Positions 45,099 through 56,641 of a DNA stretch of 64,000 nucleotides are shown here, piece after piece. Position numbers and translations under genes: made by a program. Numbering within the stretch: the first letter of the stretch is position 1; the number at the start of each line of letters is the position of its first letter. The notes beneath the pieces are model-generated. The model searched no databases. It saw only the letters and a list, made by a program, of their open reading frames with translations, and was not told the DNA's origin. Location: the NCBI GenBank assembly GCA_030685235.1, contig MU839212.1:61152-125151 (forward strand). The letters run 5' to 3'. The DNA is from Copromyces sp. CBS 386.78 (taxonomy: Eukaryota > Ascomycota > Sordariomycetes > Sordariales > Sordariaceae).

Positions 45099-48000
45099 CT
45101 AGTAATCTACCCGGCCGTGTGGGATTCGAAGTTCATCGTCCCCTTCCCCCTTGATAGTAGAAGCCGCCTCCTTGGCACGTTCCCTGACATCCAGCTCAGC
45201 ATCATGCTCCAGGCCTTCGAGCTTTTGCAGGAACCCTAGCTTCTTCAGTTCTCTCACTCGCAGATCCCTGCCCAGCATGTCATCCGAACCATCGCACCAT
45301 ACCAAATTTTTGAGCAGATGGCACAACGACCGCCGCACGTCCACGTCCTTGTTATTAAAATGACCCGCCAGCAGCTTGAGGAGCTCCGGTTGGGCGACCA
45401 CGAGTTGCCTGTGTCGAGGAATTCCCGCCGCGATGTGTGTCAACAAGTAGATCACCGCCACGATGATCTTGGATTGCGGGTACAGTACACGCGAGTCGAT
45501 GCTGACGTTGCGGCCTGAGGCTCCCGACCCTTCTCCGCCACCAGGTGTTCCCGAGCTGGAAGACTGGCGCCTGGCAAACGGACGGAGAACCTTGACGCGG
45601 AGCTTGGATGCCAAGATATCGAAGAGACGGTCTTGGCCTAGCTCGCTGAAGACGTAGTCAACCATATCCGCCTGGGACGGTTGTTGAGGGATGGAGATAA
45701 GGTTGCGAATGAAGTCGATACCTTGTTCCTGGATCGCGAGATCGGCTTCACGCGCCTTTCGAACCTCATCAAATTCCTTTTCGCGTAATGCCCTGAGCAT
45801 GCTGTCGGCAACACGCATGCGCGTCGAATCGAAGCCAGGTCCCTTCCGGTGTATAGCTTGCCACTGCCATATGTCGTCAGTTGCTTCGGTGTAACCGTCA
45901 TCTGTACCCATCACTTCATCTTCATCCGCGTCTGCTAATAACTGACGTTCACCCACAACCCGGGCATGTAGTGCTTCGTCTTCCGTGTCGTCACATATTA
46001 ACTGAATAAGCCACCCCGGCCCGAGTTCTTCCAAGCATTGTTTCTTGATATCCCTGTCCGCCATCTGAACGAGATGCTTGAGTGCCCACAGAGCATTGAG
46101 CCTCAGCCCCGCATTATCAGACCTGGCGTATAGGCAGAGCACACCAATGACTCCAGCATGTATGAGAGGCTAAATTGATGTCAGTAAACAGTCGAAGCAG
46201 CTTAAAAGGTATATCCACTTACATCACGCATAGGACTGCTCTCGGTCAGCAAATTACAGACCACGCTGCAGGCTGCGATCTTGACATCGATGTCCACGTG
46301 TTTCAAGAGCTTGAAAACGGGTATAGCCACGCAGTTGTCCTCCAGGGCTGTTCGAAGATTGCTGACCGATCGTGCCAGTGTCCTTACAGCGTGGCATGCC
46401 GCGATTAATACCGACGTTGAGTTATGTCCATAAGGAGAATGACCCGCGGGATGTATCGGAACGGCACCATCCTCCTCCGCTTTTGGCTTTTCCTTGGGTG
46501 GTGTCGGTTTCTGTGGCGTCTCGGAGAGTGACTCTACGACACTTGGCAGTATATCTTGCTCAACTATTTCTTTTCTGAACTCTTCCTTGAATGTGGCCAG
46601 GGATGTTATGAGTTTAAGTGAGCTCTCTCTCATCCTGGTCTTGTGCGCACACGCTGGAACTTGACCCGGTGGCCCGAGCTGGCATGCCGAAAACCCATCC
46701 TCTTCAAACTCCCGTCTCTCTTCCGGGTTTGGCGTCCAAGGCCTAGGGGGCGATTGGATTGTCGAGGGCTCATATGCATCCTTCAACAACCTGCACGCCA
46801 GCTTCAGGGCTCCGCTATCATGAACAACCTGTTGCAGAAACACGCTGTCCGCGATAAGTCGGGCTAAGACAGCTGGTGTCCGCTCCAAGATAGCCCATGC
46901 GGTAGCAGTCTCCGAATCGACAAAGGTGGCATCTAGGCTCTTGCCACTCTCTGTTCCGTAGTCCTTCAGTATCTGGCAAAGAACCGGAAGGACAAGGACG
47001 CTGAGGGAAAACTCTCGATCTGGGCTCGTGAAGCCACCCTTGAATGCCGATGCAAGTACGGATGCAGCCATGACCTTCTCATGATCGCTGTTACTAGATC
47101 GCATGAGGTGGATCAACCACGGTATTAGCGGGCTCTCTGGTTCATCGATATCCCCGCCACCGACAGGCCATTCCCGATCCTCTGTCATCAACTTCGTTGT
47201 GACCCGACCGTGTTTTGCAGGCGTCTCCCATGACACCACCTTGGATGGGAATGATGGGTGATGTTGGGACAGGAGAAACCGCGGCGTCGTAACCGGAACA
47301 GCGGGAAGTAGGTAGTCAATGGCAGAGCGATCCACTGACCGACCGTGAGCAAGGCCGCTTTTCTTAAGCAGTTCCCATGTACGATAGATTTGAGAGTTTC
47401 TTTCGCCGAACTCACTACTGATTAGTACTGCCATGATCGCCGGTGAACAAAGCAGCAGACCCGTTCGGAAACGCGAGTCTGCTATGATAACAGATATCGC
47501 TTCCAGGATAAGGGCCAGACTTAGTCCTCGAGGAGCAGGTTGTGGTATCACAGCATCCAGGCCCTCCCTCTCCACCGTGTCCATGGTAAACGGCAGGACC
47601 TCTCCTCGCGCGACCACAAAACTGGCAAGCAGGGTGGCCAGGGCGTCAAGGACACCGGCGTCGGCAAGCATATCTTGGAACCGCGGTTCCTTGCACAACC
47701 GACTTATCAAAGTCGCAACCAAACATTTCTGCTCTTGTACTGTGCTAGAGGTAGACGCTGCATCGAGGATGGCGCACAAGGATTCGATGTAGCGAGGTAC
47801 AAAGAGGGCTTTGGCCAGTACAGCCGTATCCTCTGTACTTGTTCTCGACGAGAGACTGGCAGCCTCTGTCATGTCGCTCAGGGCACGCAGAGATGTCAAG
47901 ACAAGTTGTGCGGGGTTCTTGCGCGGGCAGATATATGTCAAAACAACAGGAACCACACCAACGGCATTCAAAGGAGCGAGAAACGAAGGACCACCTGCAA

Positions 48001-48375
48001 CAAATATCTCGGTTAGGGTTCTGACTGTTTGCAATACCCAGTGGATTTCAGGAGACATAGCGTACCTTTTGCAAAACTAGCAATGAGCTGCAAAGCCAAT
48101 AGCCGCACACGATCATCATCTGGCAAGTCCGTAGTCTGCCCGATAGGCACATGAGGCTCCTTACTTCCCAGACCAGAGGGCGACTGCGCTGTGGGTTTTT
48201 GCTGAAGCAGATTGACGAGCGACCGCAGTATTCCGTGGTTCACCCATTTCTCCTTGCCCCTGACATGGCCGATGACCTCATCCTTAAGTTGGCAGAGGAG
48301 TCCAATCTGCTCGGCATGGTTCCTAGCATTCTGAATCTGCCATAGCAAAGCCGGAGGGCTCTGACTATTCGCCAT
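45099..48375 (-). CDS. Armadillo-repeat protein, Gid5/Vid28 (ARMC8) homologue
   Basis: Three exons, 48375-48066, 47994-46223 and 46169-45099, give about 1,050 aa. Intron 1 (71 nt) has GTACGC, CCTAAC and TTGCAG; intron 2 (53 nt) has GTAAGT, TACTGAC and TTTAG. Frames join as FAKGGPSFLAP and SPMRDPLIHAGVIGV. The whole protein is a string of helical ARM-type repeats. The C-terminal block LRLNALWALKHLV is typical of ARMC8/Vid28. In yeast, Gid5 is the scaffold of the GID/CTLH E3 ubiquitin ligase that docks substrate receptors such as Gid4 to degrade gluconeogenic enzymes when glucose returns. An acidic insertion (DADEDEVMGTDDG) and a G/S-rich loop (SSSSGTPGGGEGSGASG) interrupt the last third. It is longer than human ARMC8 but near the yeast protein. 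It is transcribed away from the PREG gene. Confidence 0.85.
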
Positions 48376-49973
48376 CGTCGGGCACTATATTAATGTCGTG
48401 TGGATGCTCGTAATAACTTGCGGTTCGATTGGTCTTGTCGGTCATCAATGCCCTCCCTGTTCGGCCATGTGTTGCCAGCGAAGCTGTGGATTCGTTCTTG
48501 TCCACGGAGGGAACAGGCCCGGAAGCTGTAGACCGCGGTGTGCCGACCTCGGAGTGGTTGACTTTGAAGTCAGGCGTATCAGAGCCGATGGTACTGCGAA
48601 CCAGGCCGAGTTCTGGCTGGTATTGGTAAAGATAGATATGTGAGGCTGTTTGGTAAAGTCGCCGATATTGCTATGGCTCAACCTGAGTTGCCCCCGGGGG
48701 AGTTGCACGGACGGCCGATTGACGTGGTAGAAGGTAGATACGTTTGTCTTGAGAGATGTCGGGTGTCAGCCTCCGCGGAAGAAGAAAGGTCGCTTGGGCG
48801 GTCGTCGCTCTCTATTTGGTACTTAGCTGGTGCGCCGATACGGGAAGGAAGAAAGGAATGAACGGAATGGGCACGACAGCTGAGCGTGTTGGCGTTGATG
48901 TTGTTGGTGTTGGCGAAAGAACGGACGGCGATGAATTATTGTTGGAGGTCCAACGTTGAATGTCCAATGACGAGACGGAAGGTCCAACGCTGCCGTGAAC
49001 GGCCAATGACGGTGGCGGGGAACAACGGCTACGGATGGATTGGCCCGGGGCTGCTGCGGGGCGGTTCCTTCGTTTTGTGCTCTCAGATGCACACGGAGTC
49101 ACCAGGTGCTTCTAGCACTAACATGACATCTGTTTCGGAGGCATACCTAAGTACATACACTACATCCGATGTTTATAGTGTATATACGTCTATAGCACTG
49201 GACTTGTCTCCAGCTGTACTCGTTTTCGAATTGACTGGCTCGAGGTTGTGTATAGGGAGGGTGTGATATGTCTCTCCATCCTCCCGGACGCAGGAGGAAC
49301 CAACCACTGCCCAGCACCCAAACGTATCGGATATTTTGCGTCGCCAAGCACACATCTGGCCCGGTGGCATAAAAATCTTTCACGTACCTCCGTGTCATTC
49401 GTTAGCTACCTAGAAACAGGAGTATATGAAGGGGAACTGGATGTGATTTGGCCTCTGTGGTTGTGTTCTGTGTTTCTAAACCCTCAGAGTTCACAGTCTT
49501 CTTGGTAGTGTAGTGCTAACAAGCGGTACTGCCACACAGTCTCCACCGACCTTTTCTCTCTTGACACCTTGGAAGCAGTCACATATCCAGAGTCTCATTG
49601 TCTCCCCCCAAACACCATCTGGTCATCTTCCTGAACATTGACCGACCCTTGGCCAAGTCGAGTCAACTGCTTTTGCTCTTTAGATATACACCGAGTTCCG
49701 ACGGCGCTGGTAAAACACCTGTGCTCAAACCTCACCCTCATACTAAGTAGTCACCTTCTGGGCCAAGACGGTCCAGAACCAGCCCTCGTGTGGGATTGTG
49801 TGGACGGAAGAAAAAGCTCAGCGACAACACAACCTGGCTCAATTTTTTGCTCCACTGTTAGCGACCGTGCCATCGGCTCGGGCCCCACGCCGGGACTCCA
49901 CGACCTCCCACAGTTCTTGCGCTCCCGCTTCCGCTGCCTTGCTGCTTCGCCCTGCGAGGCGGACGAGGCCGGG
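48376..49973. other. Divergent promoter region between gid5-like and preg
   Basis: 1.6 kb with no recognisable gene. It should contain the promoters of both flanking genes. An open frame continues upstream of the chosen PREG start to 49,638 without another in-frame ATG and is read as 5' UTR. The part near 49,500-49,760 is pyrimidine-rich, as in many fungal leaders. Confidence 0.55.
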
Positions 49974-51484
49974 ATGATGCTAACTCGGTCTCCCGTTTCC
50001 GCAACCGCAACCTCCCCTACGACAACCGTGACCGTGACCGCAGCCGCAACCTCTCCGAGACCGAGTCGCGGTTCTCTCCATGGTCGTTTCCACTATGCTC
50101 CTACCCTTTCACCACGAGAAGCAGCTTCCCGGATCCCGGCCCCATCCTCTCGCCGGCAATCCACAACCGCCCCCGCCACTTCGTCAACCTCTCCTTCCGT
50201 TCCAATCCAGGCACGACACGCCCCAGTATCGATAGCCTCCTCCCCCGCAGCCTCCAGCCCCAGTCCCGGCTCTCCTTCCTCGTCCCGGCCTCGGCGCTGG
50301 GCAGGCGTCGATGTAGCGACCCAGTACTCGCCCATGGAGCCGATGGATTACACGACCGGTGCCCTCCTCTCTAGTCGAACCCCTGCTTCTTCGAACAACC
50401 AAGCCGTCGCCCGAGACCTAGTCGAGTCCCAGCCGCCACATATACCTATTTACGTCGAGCCCATGGCTTCCCACGAGGAGCAGGCCTCGGCCTCGGCCTC
50501 CACATCAGAAGCTCCCGCTGCTCCCATTCCGCATGGCCCGACGGTGGCCGTAGCGGTGCCCCCGACTCCTCCGGTCTCCTCAGCGGCGGCCCAACCGCAT
50601 CCGTTGTCGCAAACTCCTCAGACAGGCACCCCCGTAAAGAGGAGGAACTCGCAAGGCGACGTCACCCACAGCCAAGTTGAAGCGGCGAGCGCCGCGCAAA
50701 GCGGTCCGCACTCCCCTAAAAGGGCGAGGTTAGCGCCCAAGATTGTGCCCCGGCGATATGAGCACTGTGCAGTCGAAGACCTAGTTGTGCTCATTGCGCA
50801 CATGCTGGGCGAGCTCATTGAACTTAACGACGAGCAGGCCCAGAAAGCCGGGCAGCGTCATAACCTTACGAGGTTTCACTCACGGTAGGCAGCCTTCAAT
50901 CCCCAAACGACCTGAATATATTTATGATCCGGACAAAAGGACAAGCTGCTGACATGGAATTTTGCAGAACGGCCCCTGGAATATCGGTTTTGGATTATCT
51001 TCACCGACTCGCGAAACACGCCTATCTGTCACCACCAATACTTCTTTCCATGGTTTATTATATCGACCGGCTTTGCGCACTATACCAGGACTTTACCATG
51101 AACACACTTACCGTTCATCGATTCCTGATAACAGCCGCTACCGTTGCCGCCAAGGGGCTCTCTGACTCCTTCTTAACCAACACACTATATGCGAGAGTCG
51201 GGGGTGTTAGAGTCGCCGAACTCAATATGCTTGAGTTGGAATTCCTTCACCGCGTTGACTGGAAGATCGTACCCGACCCCGACGTCCTTGTGGCATATTA
51301 TGGTGGGCTTGTGGCTAGATGCCCTGGATACATACTGGAATCTCCAGAACCACAAGAAGCAGACGAGAACGAAGACGAAGAACTAGATGAAAGCGATGCG
51401 ATAGGCGACGACGACGACGAAATAGACGGCGGAGATGGAGAAGAAGAAGAAGAAGAAGAAGAAGATGATGATGAGATGAGTTGA
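49974..51484 (+). CDS. preg: PREG, Pho80-type cyclin repressing phosphate acquisition
   Basis: Exons 49974-50884 and 50968-51484 give about 475 aa. The 83-nt intron (GTAGGC; ctgctgac branch; TTTGCAG) joins RFHS-R to TAPGISVLDYLHRLAKH. The Pho80 cyclin fold covers about residues 260-405 (CAVEDLVVLIAHMLGELI, LLSMVYYIDRLCALY, HRFLITAATVAAKGLSDSF, ELNMLELEFLHRVDWKI). Residues 1-255 are S/P/A-rich and disordered. The last 60 residues are very acidic (a run of E then D). In N. crassa, PREG and the kinase PGOV (a Pho85 homologue) inhibit the transcription factor NUC-1 until NUC-2 relieves them in low phosphate. The start is the first in-frame ATG, one of two adjacent Met codons. The length fits PREG. 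Confidence 0.93.
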
Positions 51485-52545
51485 AGAGAAAACGGATATA
51501 CATGCCACGTGGCAGAGGTGCTCTACGGCTAGAATCGACCGGTCACGTCCGGCTAAGCTGGTATATATTAAAGACACATGGTGGAAAGTCAAAATAGAGT
51601 GAATGCTGGATCAAAACGACGTGGCGTTCGTGGAATAAAACCAACATGTGGGAGATCATTCAGGCAGAAGCGATAAGGAAGCATTTACCGGAAAAGCAAC
51701 CATGAGGCGAATGAACTGCCAGAACTTCTAAAGGGCGCTCTGCCTACGAAAACCAAGCGACGGGGTATCGAATGGAGATGATCAGGAAATATGGAGGGGG
51801 TGGACACAATGGAAGAAGGTTTTTCTTGGTTATTGAAGACAGCAAAAGGCCCAAGCCGGAAAGCTACTTTTCCCATTCCAAACACTACGTCAAGGTCACA
51901 ACAAAAGGGATGGGAAAGGGATCATGACGGCATAAGGGATTCGAGATCATTGGTGTGTCCTATGAATCACCCTAGCGAAACAGCGGTATCTCTGGGGATG
52001 AAGGGGCTGTTCTTTCTTCACAGATGCTTTTGTAGGGATATTACTTTTCGTAGATACCACTGAAGAGAAACTGAATTTCCTTTTTCTACTCAAGATGCCT
52101 TTCTCTTCTGACTTTCACCAATCCGTCAAACCTGAACATTGCTTCGGGCAGTAAATGATTTCGTGGTCGGTTCAGGATGTACCGGGAGTCCAGAACGACA
52201 CTGTAGCAGGTAGCAGACGTCGGGCCCTTCTCAACCGGCACCGGTGATCGGCCGTGGGCTGGATCGGATGGAGGACTCCACCAGGCTTATTGGAAACAAT
52301 GCCAAGACTTAACACCGGGACCCACCTTTTACTACACAGCACAAGGGAAGCTCGGGCCCGGGCATCTCCAGCTTCTGACTCTATTTCCGTCATTATTCAT
52401 GACTTGTCCGCTTTCTTCGCGCGACAGCAGCAGCTTTTCACTATTCATACTTGTTGACTATCCGCGTCCCTTTCAAGCAGCAAGACGTATCTTGGAGGAA
52501 TTCAGCAGCCAAGGTCAACACGATCCCGACAACCCCCAATCCACC
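51485..52545. other. Intergenic between preg and emc10
   Basis: 1.06 kb, holding the preg 3' UTR and the emc10 promoter and leader. No further gene or structure was recognised. The last 100 bases before the emc10 ATG are CA- and pyrimidine-rich. Confidence 0.55.
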
Positions 52546-53264
52546 ATGAAGCTCCTCGCGTCGCTTGCCTCGGCGCTCTTAGTCGCCGCAACGGCCACAA
52601 CAGCTCAGGTCGTTACCGTCCCGATCTATATACAGCGCGTCAGCTCCTCATCTGCACCATCCTTCCTCGCCGAGGTCAGCTACGACACCGCACAAGACCC
52701 AAGCAGCGCGGTAGCACCGGTGGTGTCCGCCTACGAAGCGCCCGAAATCCTCGACGACCTGGAAAGCCACGAGCTCCTACGCATCGGCGTGTACGATAAG
52801 ACGGCAAACAAGTGGGCGTCATCCACGTCGGTCATAACGGCAGAAAACTTCGGCAAGGGGTACGCGCCACACTTTGTGCTGTCGGTGGACGAGAGCAGCC
52901 AGAAGGGGAGCTACGACAACCAGCACGTCCTGGGCGTCGCGTTCAAGGGCATCAGGATCGACGCCGGACAGACAAGGGACTTTGGACCGCAGGCGGTGCT
53001 GGTTCGCACCACGCAGGGCAAGCAGCCGGAGCTGAACAAGCCGGTTGTGCTGTCGCCGGAGGGCAAGCAGGTGGTGCCGCAGGAGAAGACTCTTTTGCAG
53101 AAGTATATTGAACCCCTTTCCCTTTCCTCACCGCCGAGTTCTGGTACCACTGAGAGGAAGAACATGATTGCTGACGAGATGGATTGCTGTTGCGCTATAG
53201 GTACTGGTGGGTTATTGCCATTGTCATGGTCCTCTCCCTGGGAGGCGGAGGCGATGGAAAGTAA
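52546..53264 (+). CDS. emc10: ER membrane protein complex subunit 10 (EMC10)
   Basis: Exons 52546-53102 and 53201-53264 give 206 aa. The 98-nt intron (GTATAT donor, tgctgac branch, GCTATAG acceptor) joins LLQK to YWWVIAIVMVLSLGGGGDGK at the C-terminus. Residues 1-20 are a signal peptide (MKLLASLASALLVAATATTA), the middle is a luminal beta-rich domain, and the single C-terminal membrane helix with a GGGGDGK-like tail is typical of fungal EMC10. EMC inserts tail-anchored and multipass proteins at the ER. The length equals yeast EMC10 (about 205 aa). A frame that ignores the intron stays open to 53,418 and would replace the membrane anchor. The ATG in CACCATGAAG has a good context, although the frame is open further upstream. 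Confidence 0.88.
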
Positions 53265-54069
53265 TAGAAGATTGTTCAACATTGTTTTCCATCCCTGGGC
53301 AAACCAGTCGTCTTGTATAGAAGTTTTGCTACACCTTCAGCTCCCGGTGAGGATGCCCGTTTCGCGCGTTTTGGTCGTATTGATTGCCATTTCCTCGCAG
53401 TGCTCCGTCCTGTCTTGATTGAGCCCCTTACCTTACTCACCATAGGTCTCCGTCTGTAGTAGCGCAGGGAGACTTCCAAAAATGCAGTCGCGTTCCTCAT
53501 CACCGAGACTGACCCTTCCAGCTGGCGACTTCTCTGCCCCTTGCGTCGGTGTTAGTAGGTGGGACGTGCCGAAGCAGGGGGCCCCGCTTCAGCTGCACGG
53601 CCCCTACCCTTGCGCTGCAGTGTGATTGACAGCTGCTCGCCAGTGGTGACTTGCCGATAGAGTTTAGCGCTGTTTGAAGACTGCTCCACCACCAGATGTC
53701 AAGTGGGTCCTTTAGTTAGCTTGCTGCCTCTTAGATGTAATTGGAAAGTGGGCACTTGGAAGCTGTTCGCTGCTCCCATGTCATTGCTTGCCCTGCGCGC
53801 CTGTCTCGTTGCTCTCTCAACGGACCATCAGCTCAACTTCAACTTGCAAGTCACCACCAACTCCCAAGCATCACATCTTGGAACTTTTCCTGACCTCACC
53901 TGACATCACCTCACAAGTCAAGCTCTCTCTTTGACCAACCAAATTTTTGGTTCGCGTTCAGCCTCATTAACAAGAACTAATCATCCATTTGGAATCTGGT
54001 GATCGGATCCATATACTACGCGCCAACAAGAAATTAATCACCCTTCTTGCTACTTAACCCATCTCGAAA
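53265..54069. other. Intergenic between emc10 and chz-1
   Basis: About 800 nt. Holds the emc10 3' UTR and the chz-1 promoter; the sequence before 54,070 is A/C-rich leader (aacccatctcgaaaATG). No other gene seen. Confidence 0.55.
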
Positions 54070-54577
54070 ATGTCTACTGAGAACGGCACCAACGACATCA
54101 CCCTCGCGGGCACCGCCGAGGCCAACACACCCTTTGAAAGCAAGGGTAAGGGCAAGGCTCCCGCTCAGTCCGAGGACCACCCCATGGGTGAGGCTGAGGA
54201 CGACGAGGATGATGAGGATGAGGATGAGACTGAGGTGAGTTTTGGTCCTTGAGCGCGTTGCCCACGCTCTTAAGAGTTCCTTCTTGCACATTGCAAATGC
54301 TAACCATTCCGTTTACAGGAGCCCGAAGCTGGTATGTTGAATGCTATCTATCCGTCATCCAACGCACCATCCCGGATCGCGCAGCTTTGCTAACAGTGAC
54401 ACTAAAACAGAGGAGGACAACCTCGAGGAGATCGACCCCAGCAACGTGATCACTGGTCCCCGCACCCGTCAGAAGGAGATCGACTACGCCAAGGCTGCTC
54501 AGGACTTGCCTGCCGAGGAGGACGACGAGGAGGATGACGAGGAGTTTGTGCCCGAGGATGAGGAGATGGAGGAGTAG
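54070..54577 (+). CDS. chz-1: Histone H2A.Z-specific chaperone Chz1
   Basis: Three exons: 54070-54234, 54319-54331 (a 13-nt microexon) and 54411-54577, for 114 aa. Splice sites are GTGAGT/TTTACAG and GTATGT/AAAACAG. The protein is highly acidic and disordered. After MSTENGTNDITLAGTAEANT comes FESKGKGKAP, an acidic run, then EEDNLEEIDPSNVI, the conserved CHZ motif that clamps H2A.Z-H2B, and RTRQKEIDYAKAAQDLP, ending in an acidic tail. In yeast Chz1 delivers H2A.Z-H2B dimers to the SWR1 complex in the nucleus. The length and motifs match the family fully. The microexon encodes EPEA and lies in the acidic linker. Confidence 0.95.
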
Positions 54578-56641
54578 CCTGATGACGTCTTCTATTCTTC
54601 GATGATTTACAAAACGACGAATCCGTGATTTCCTTTTTCCTGGTTTCTCACTTGGTTGGCTCTGCGCTGCGCTGCTGCTAGTGGTTGGTTGGGTTTGCTT
54701 ATGATGACAAGCTTGGGATTCTATGTACCTTTTGGCTGGTTGCTATTGCAGCTGGGTTGGTTGGGAGACTTTTTATGTGTGTGAATGTCAGCTATGGGAC
54801 TTTATGGGGTTTCTTTTCTTAGTGCAAGGCTTCTAGGAGTTCACCACGATCAGAATTTGGCAGATCAATAGATAGGGAGTGAGTGGTCGCTCGTCTATCA
54901 GGTAGACCGATCTCTTTGGTCAGCCAATTCAAAAGCATCTACCTACCTACGTTGCTGTATCAGGACGTGCCTGGTCGCTCTGACTTAACTAACTTAACCC
55001 CGATGAGTGGAGACTTGAGATGATCCTCTGTTGAGGGCAGTTGTTTGGAGCTGAGTGCCAGTAACCAAGGCCGAGGCAGACAAGATGCTATTGATTTGGG
55101 GAGTTTTTTTCTTTTGTCTTTGTAGAATAGCACACCACGAAGGGGGTTATCAGGAATAGGGTCCTTTTAGCAGGGAGTAGATCTGCCCCTTACCCCACTA
55201 CCAGAATTGTTCTGGATCTTGGAGACTGAGGTCTCAAGGATAAAAGGGGGAAGTCACCTCGAGAACGGAAGGAAAAAGGATAGGCAATTCAGATTAGAAC
55301 AGACAGCACCTAAGGAAGAGACCCGAACTTCGCCCTCAATTGATCGATTCCGCTGAGCATACTTCGTGACCTTGTCCCCCTTCGAGAAAACTGACCTCTA
55401 GATCTGCTCTTTATTAATCCGAAGAGTGGTTCGAAGAGGTAAAGTTCTGCTTCACTCTCTTTCCCTCTAGTAGTTGATGGCTACGGTTTGATAACTCTAC
55501 TCAGTCCTTACGAGTATTCCTCACGAGCTTTGGATCTGTACCTCGCTGCATTTCGGTGTGGTGGGCTCTCTTCCTTTGTTGGTGTGGTTTTGCTCCATTT
55601 CCCTATGTCTACAGCGTGCTAGAATTAGACTGGAATATTCCGGCGGACTCTGCAGTTGCCATCCCTATCTTGTTTGGTATCGGTCCTGTTCCCGGAGTAT
55701 GTAGTGTACACAACAGACGTCAGGAACTGGAGCATCGTACCAACAAGGTTCGCGATCTTGCCCTGATCCACCACGAGTCTTAGCTTGTCTCTACTCGTGT
55801 GGGCTCGAATCGCCTGTCACACCCCTTGGCAGGGGGGTACCCAATGCTGGCGCATTGGGTCTGAAGGGCGATTCGAGCCCAGACGAGTAAATGCCAACAT
55901 TTGGCGCGAATGCATACTTTCAGCTTCAAAGCTTCGAGGTCTCTAAAAGTCTCGTCTTTTGGGTATTATTTCCTTCACAAAGCCCCTACTAAATTCTACG
56001 CGTCTTTCACAATGTGCCGTGAACCAATTTGTCGTCGACGCAACGTGGTTAAAAAAAAGAAGAAAAAAAGAAAAAAAAGCATTAGAAGAAAGACAAGGTC
56101 GAATACCCAATTGGCCAATGTCAGGTAACGGGCACAGGCACTCTCTCTGAAAGGAACTTGGCATTACCCCGAAATATTACCCTCAACATCAAAAGAAAGC
56201 AGATGATTGAAAGGCAAGGCAAATCGTGGCAAGGACTGTCGAGATCTTTCGAAAACGCTACACCAGGCCATCTGTTCGTTCAAGCCGGCTTCGGTACATC
56301 ATGCAGCACGAACGATATTGTACATTTGGCCACCAAGTATCACCCCAGACGCGGAGAGCAATACCTTACCTAGGTATCTTTATGTATCTCGATGGCCCGG
56401 GCCCAAACAACTGCTTGGGCGGAGACCGAACAGGGGAACACAAAAAAGGGGGATCTGCCGGCGACTGGGCCAAGGGTCCATCCAACTTTGTTTTCTTTCT
56501 TCACCACCCGCACCCACCCACCGCCCGACGCTATGGAACTTGTCGCCATTCATCTTCTTGATATCTGACTAGTAGTAGCTACTTTCTTATCTGTCCTACC
56601 ATTTAACGACACAACTGATTGACCCGACTCTCGCTCTCGAT
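54578..56641. other. 2-kb intergenic region between chz-1 and bet1
   Basis: Holds the chz-1 3' UTR and the bet1 promoter. The only distinct structure is the TA-flanked inverted repeat at 55,794-55,887. A purine-rich run lies at 56,049-56,100. No gene is recognised. Confidence 0.55.
55794..55887. mobile_element. 94-bp inverted-repeat element with TA flanks (Guest-like MITE)
   Basis: The 21-nt end CTCGTGTGGGCTCGAATCGCC (55,794-55,814) is inversely repeated at 55,867-55,887 with one mismatch. The arms extend imperfectly inward, and an inner 8-bp perfect stem (acccaatg/cattgggt, about 55,839-55,860) adds structure. TA stands at both borders (55,792-55,793 and 55,888-55,889). Size, TA flanks and inverted arms resemble the described ~98-bp Guest element of Neurospora, but I could not compare the sequences. 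An alternative is a hairpin RNA or terminator. Confidence 0.6.

Noticed and set aside
45099..48375. Functional pairing of the GID subunit and PFK2/FBPase2 as a glucose-response cluster
   Set aside because: They are 25 kb apart with unrelated genes between; both act on gluconeogenesis, but linkage is most likely coincidence.
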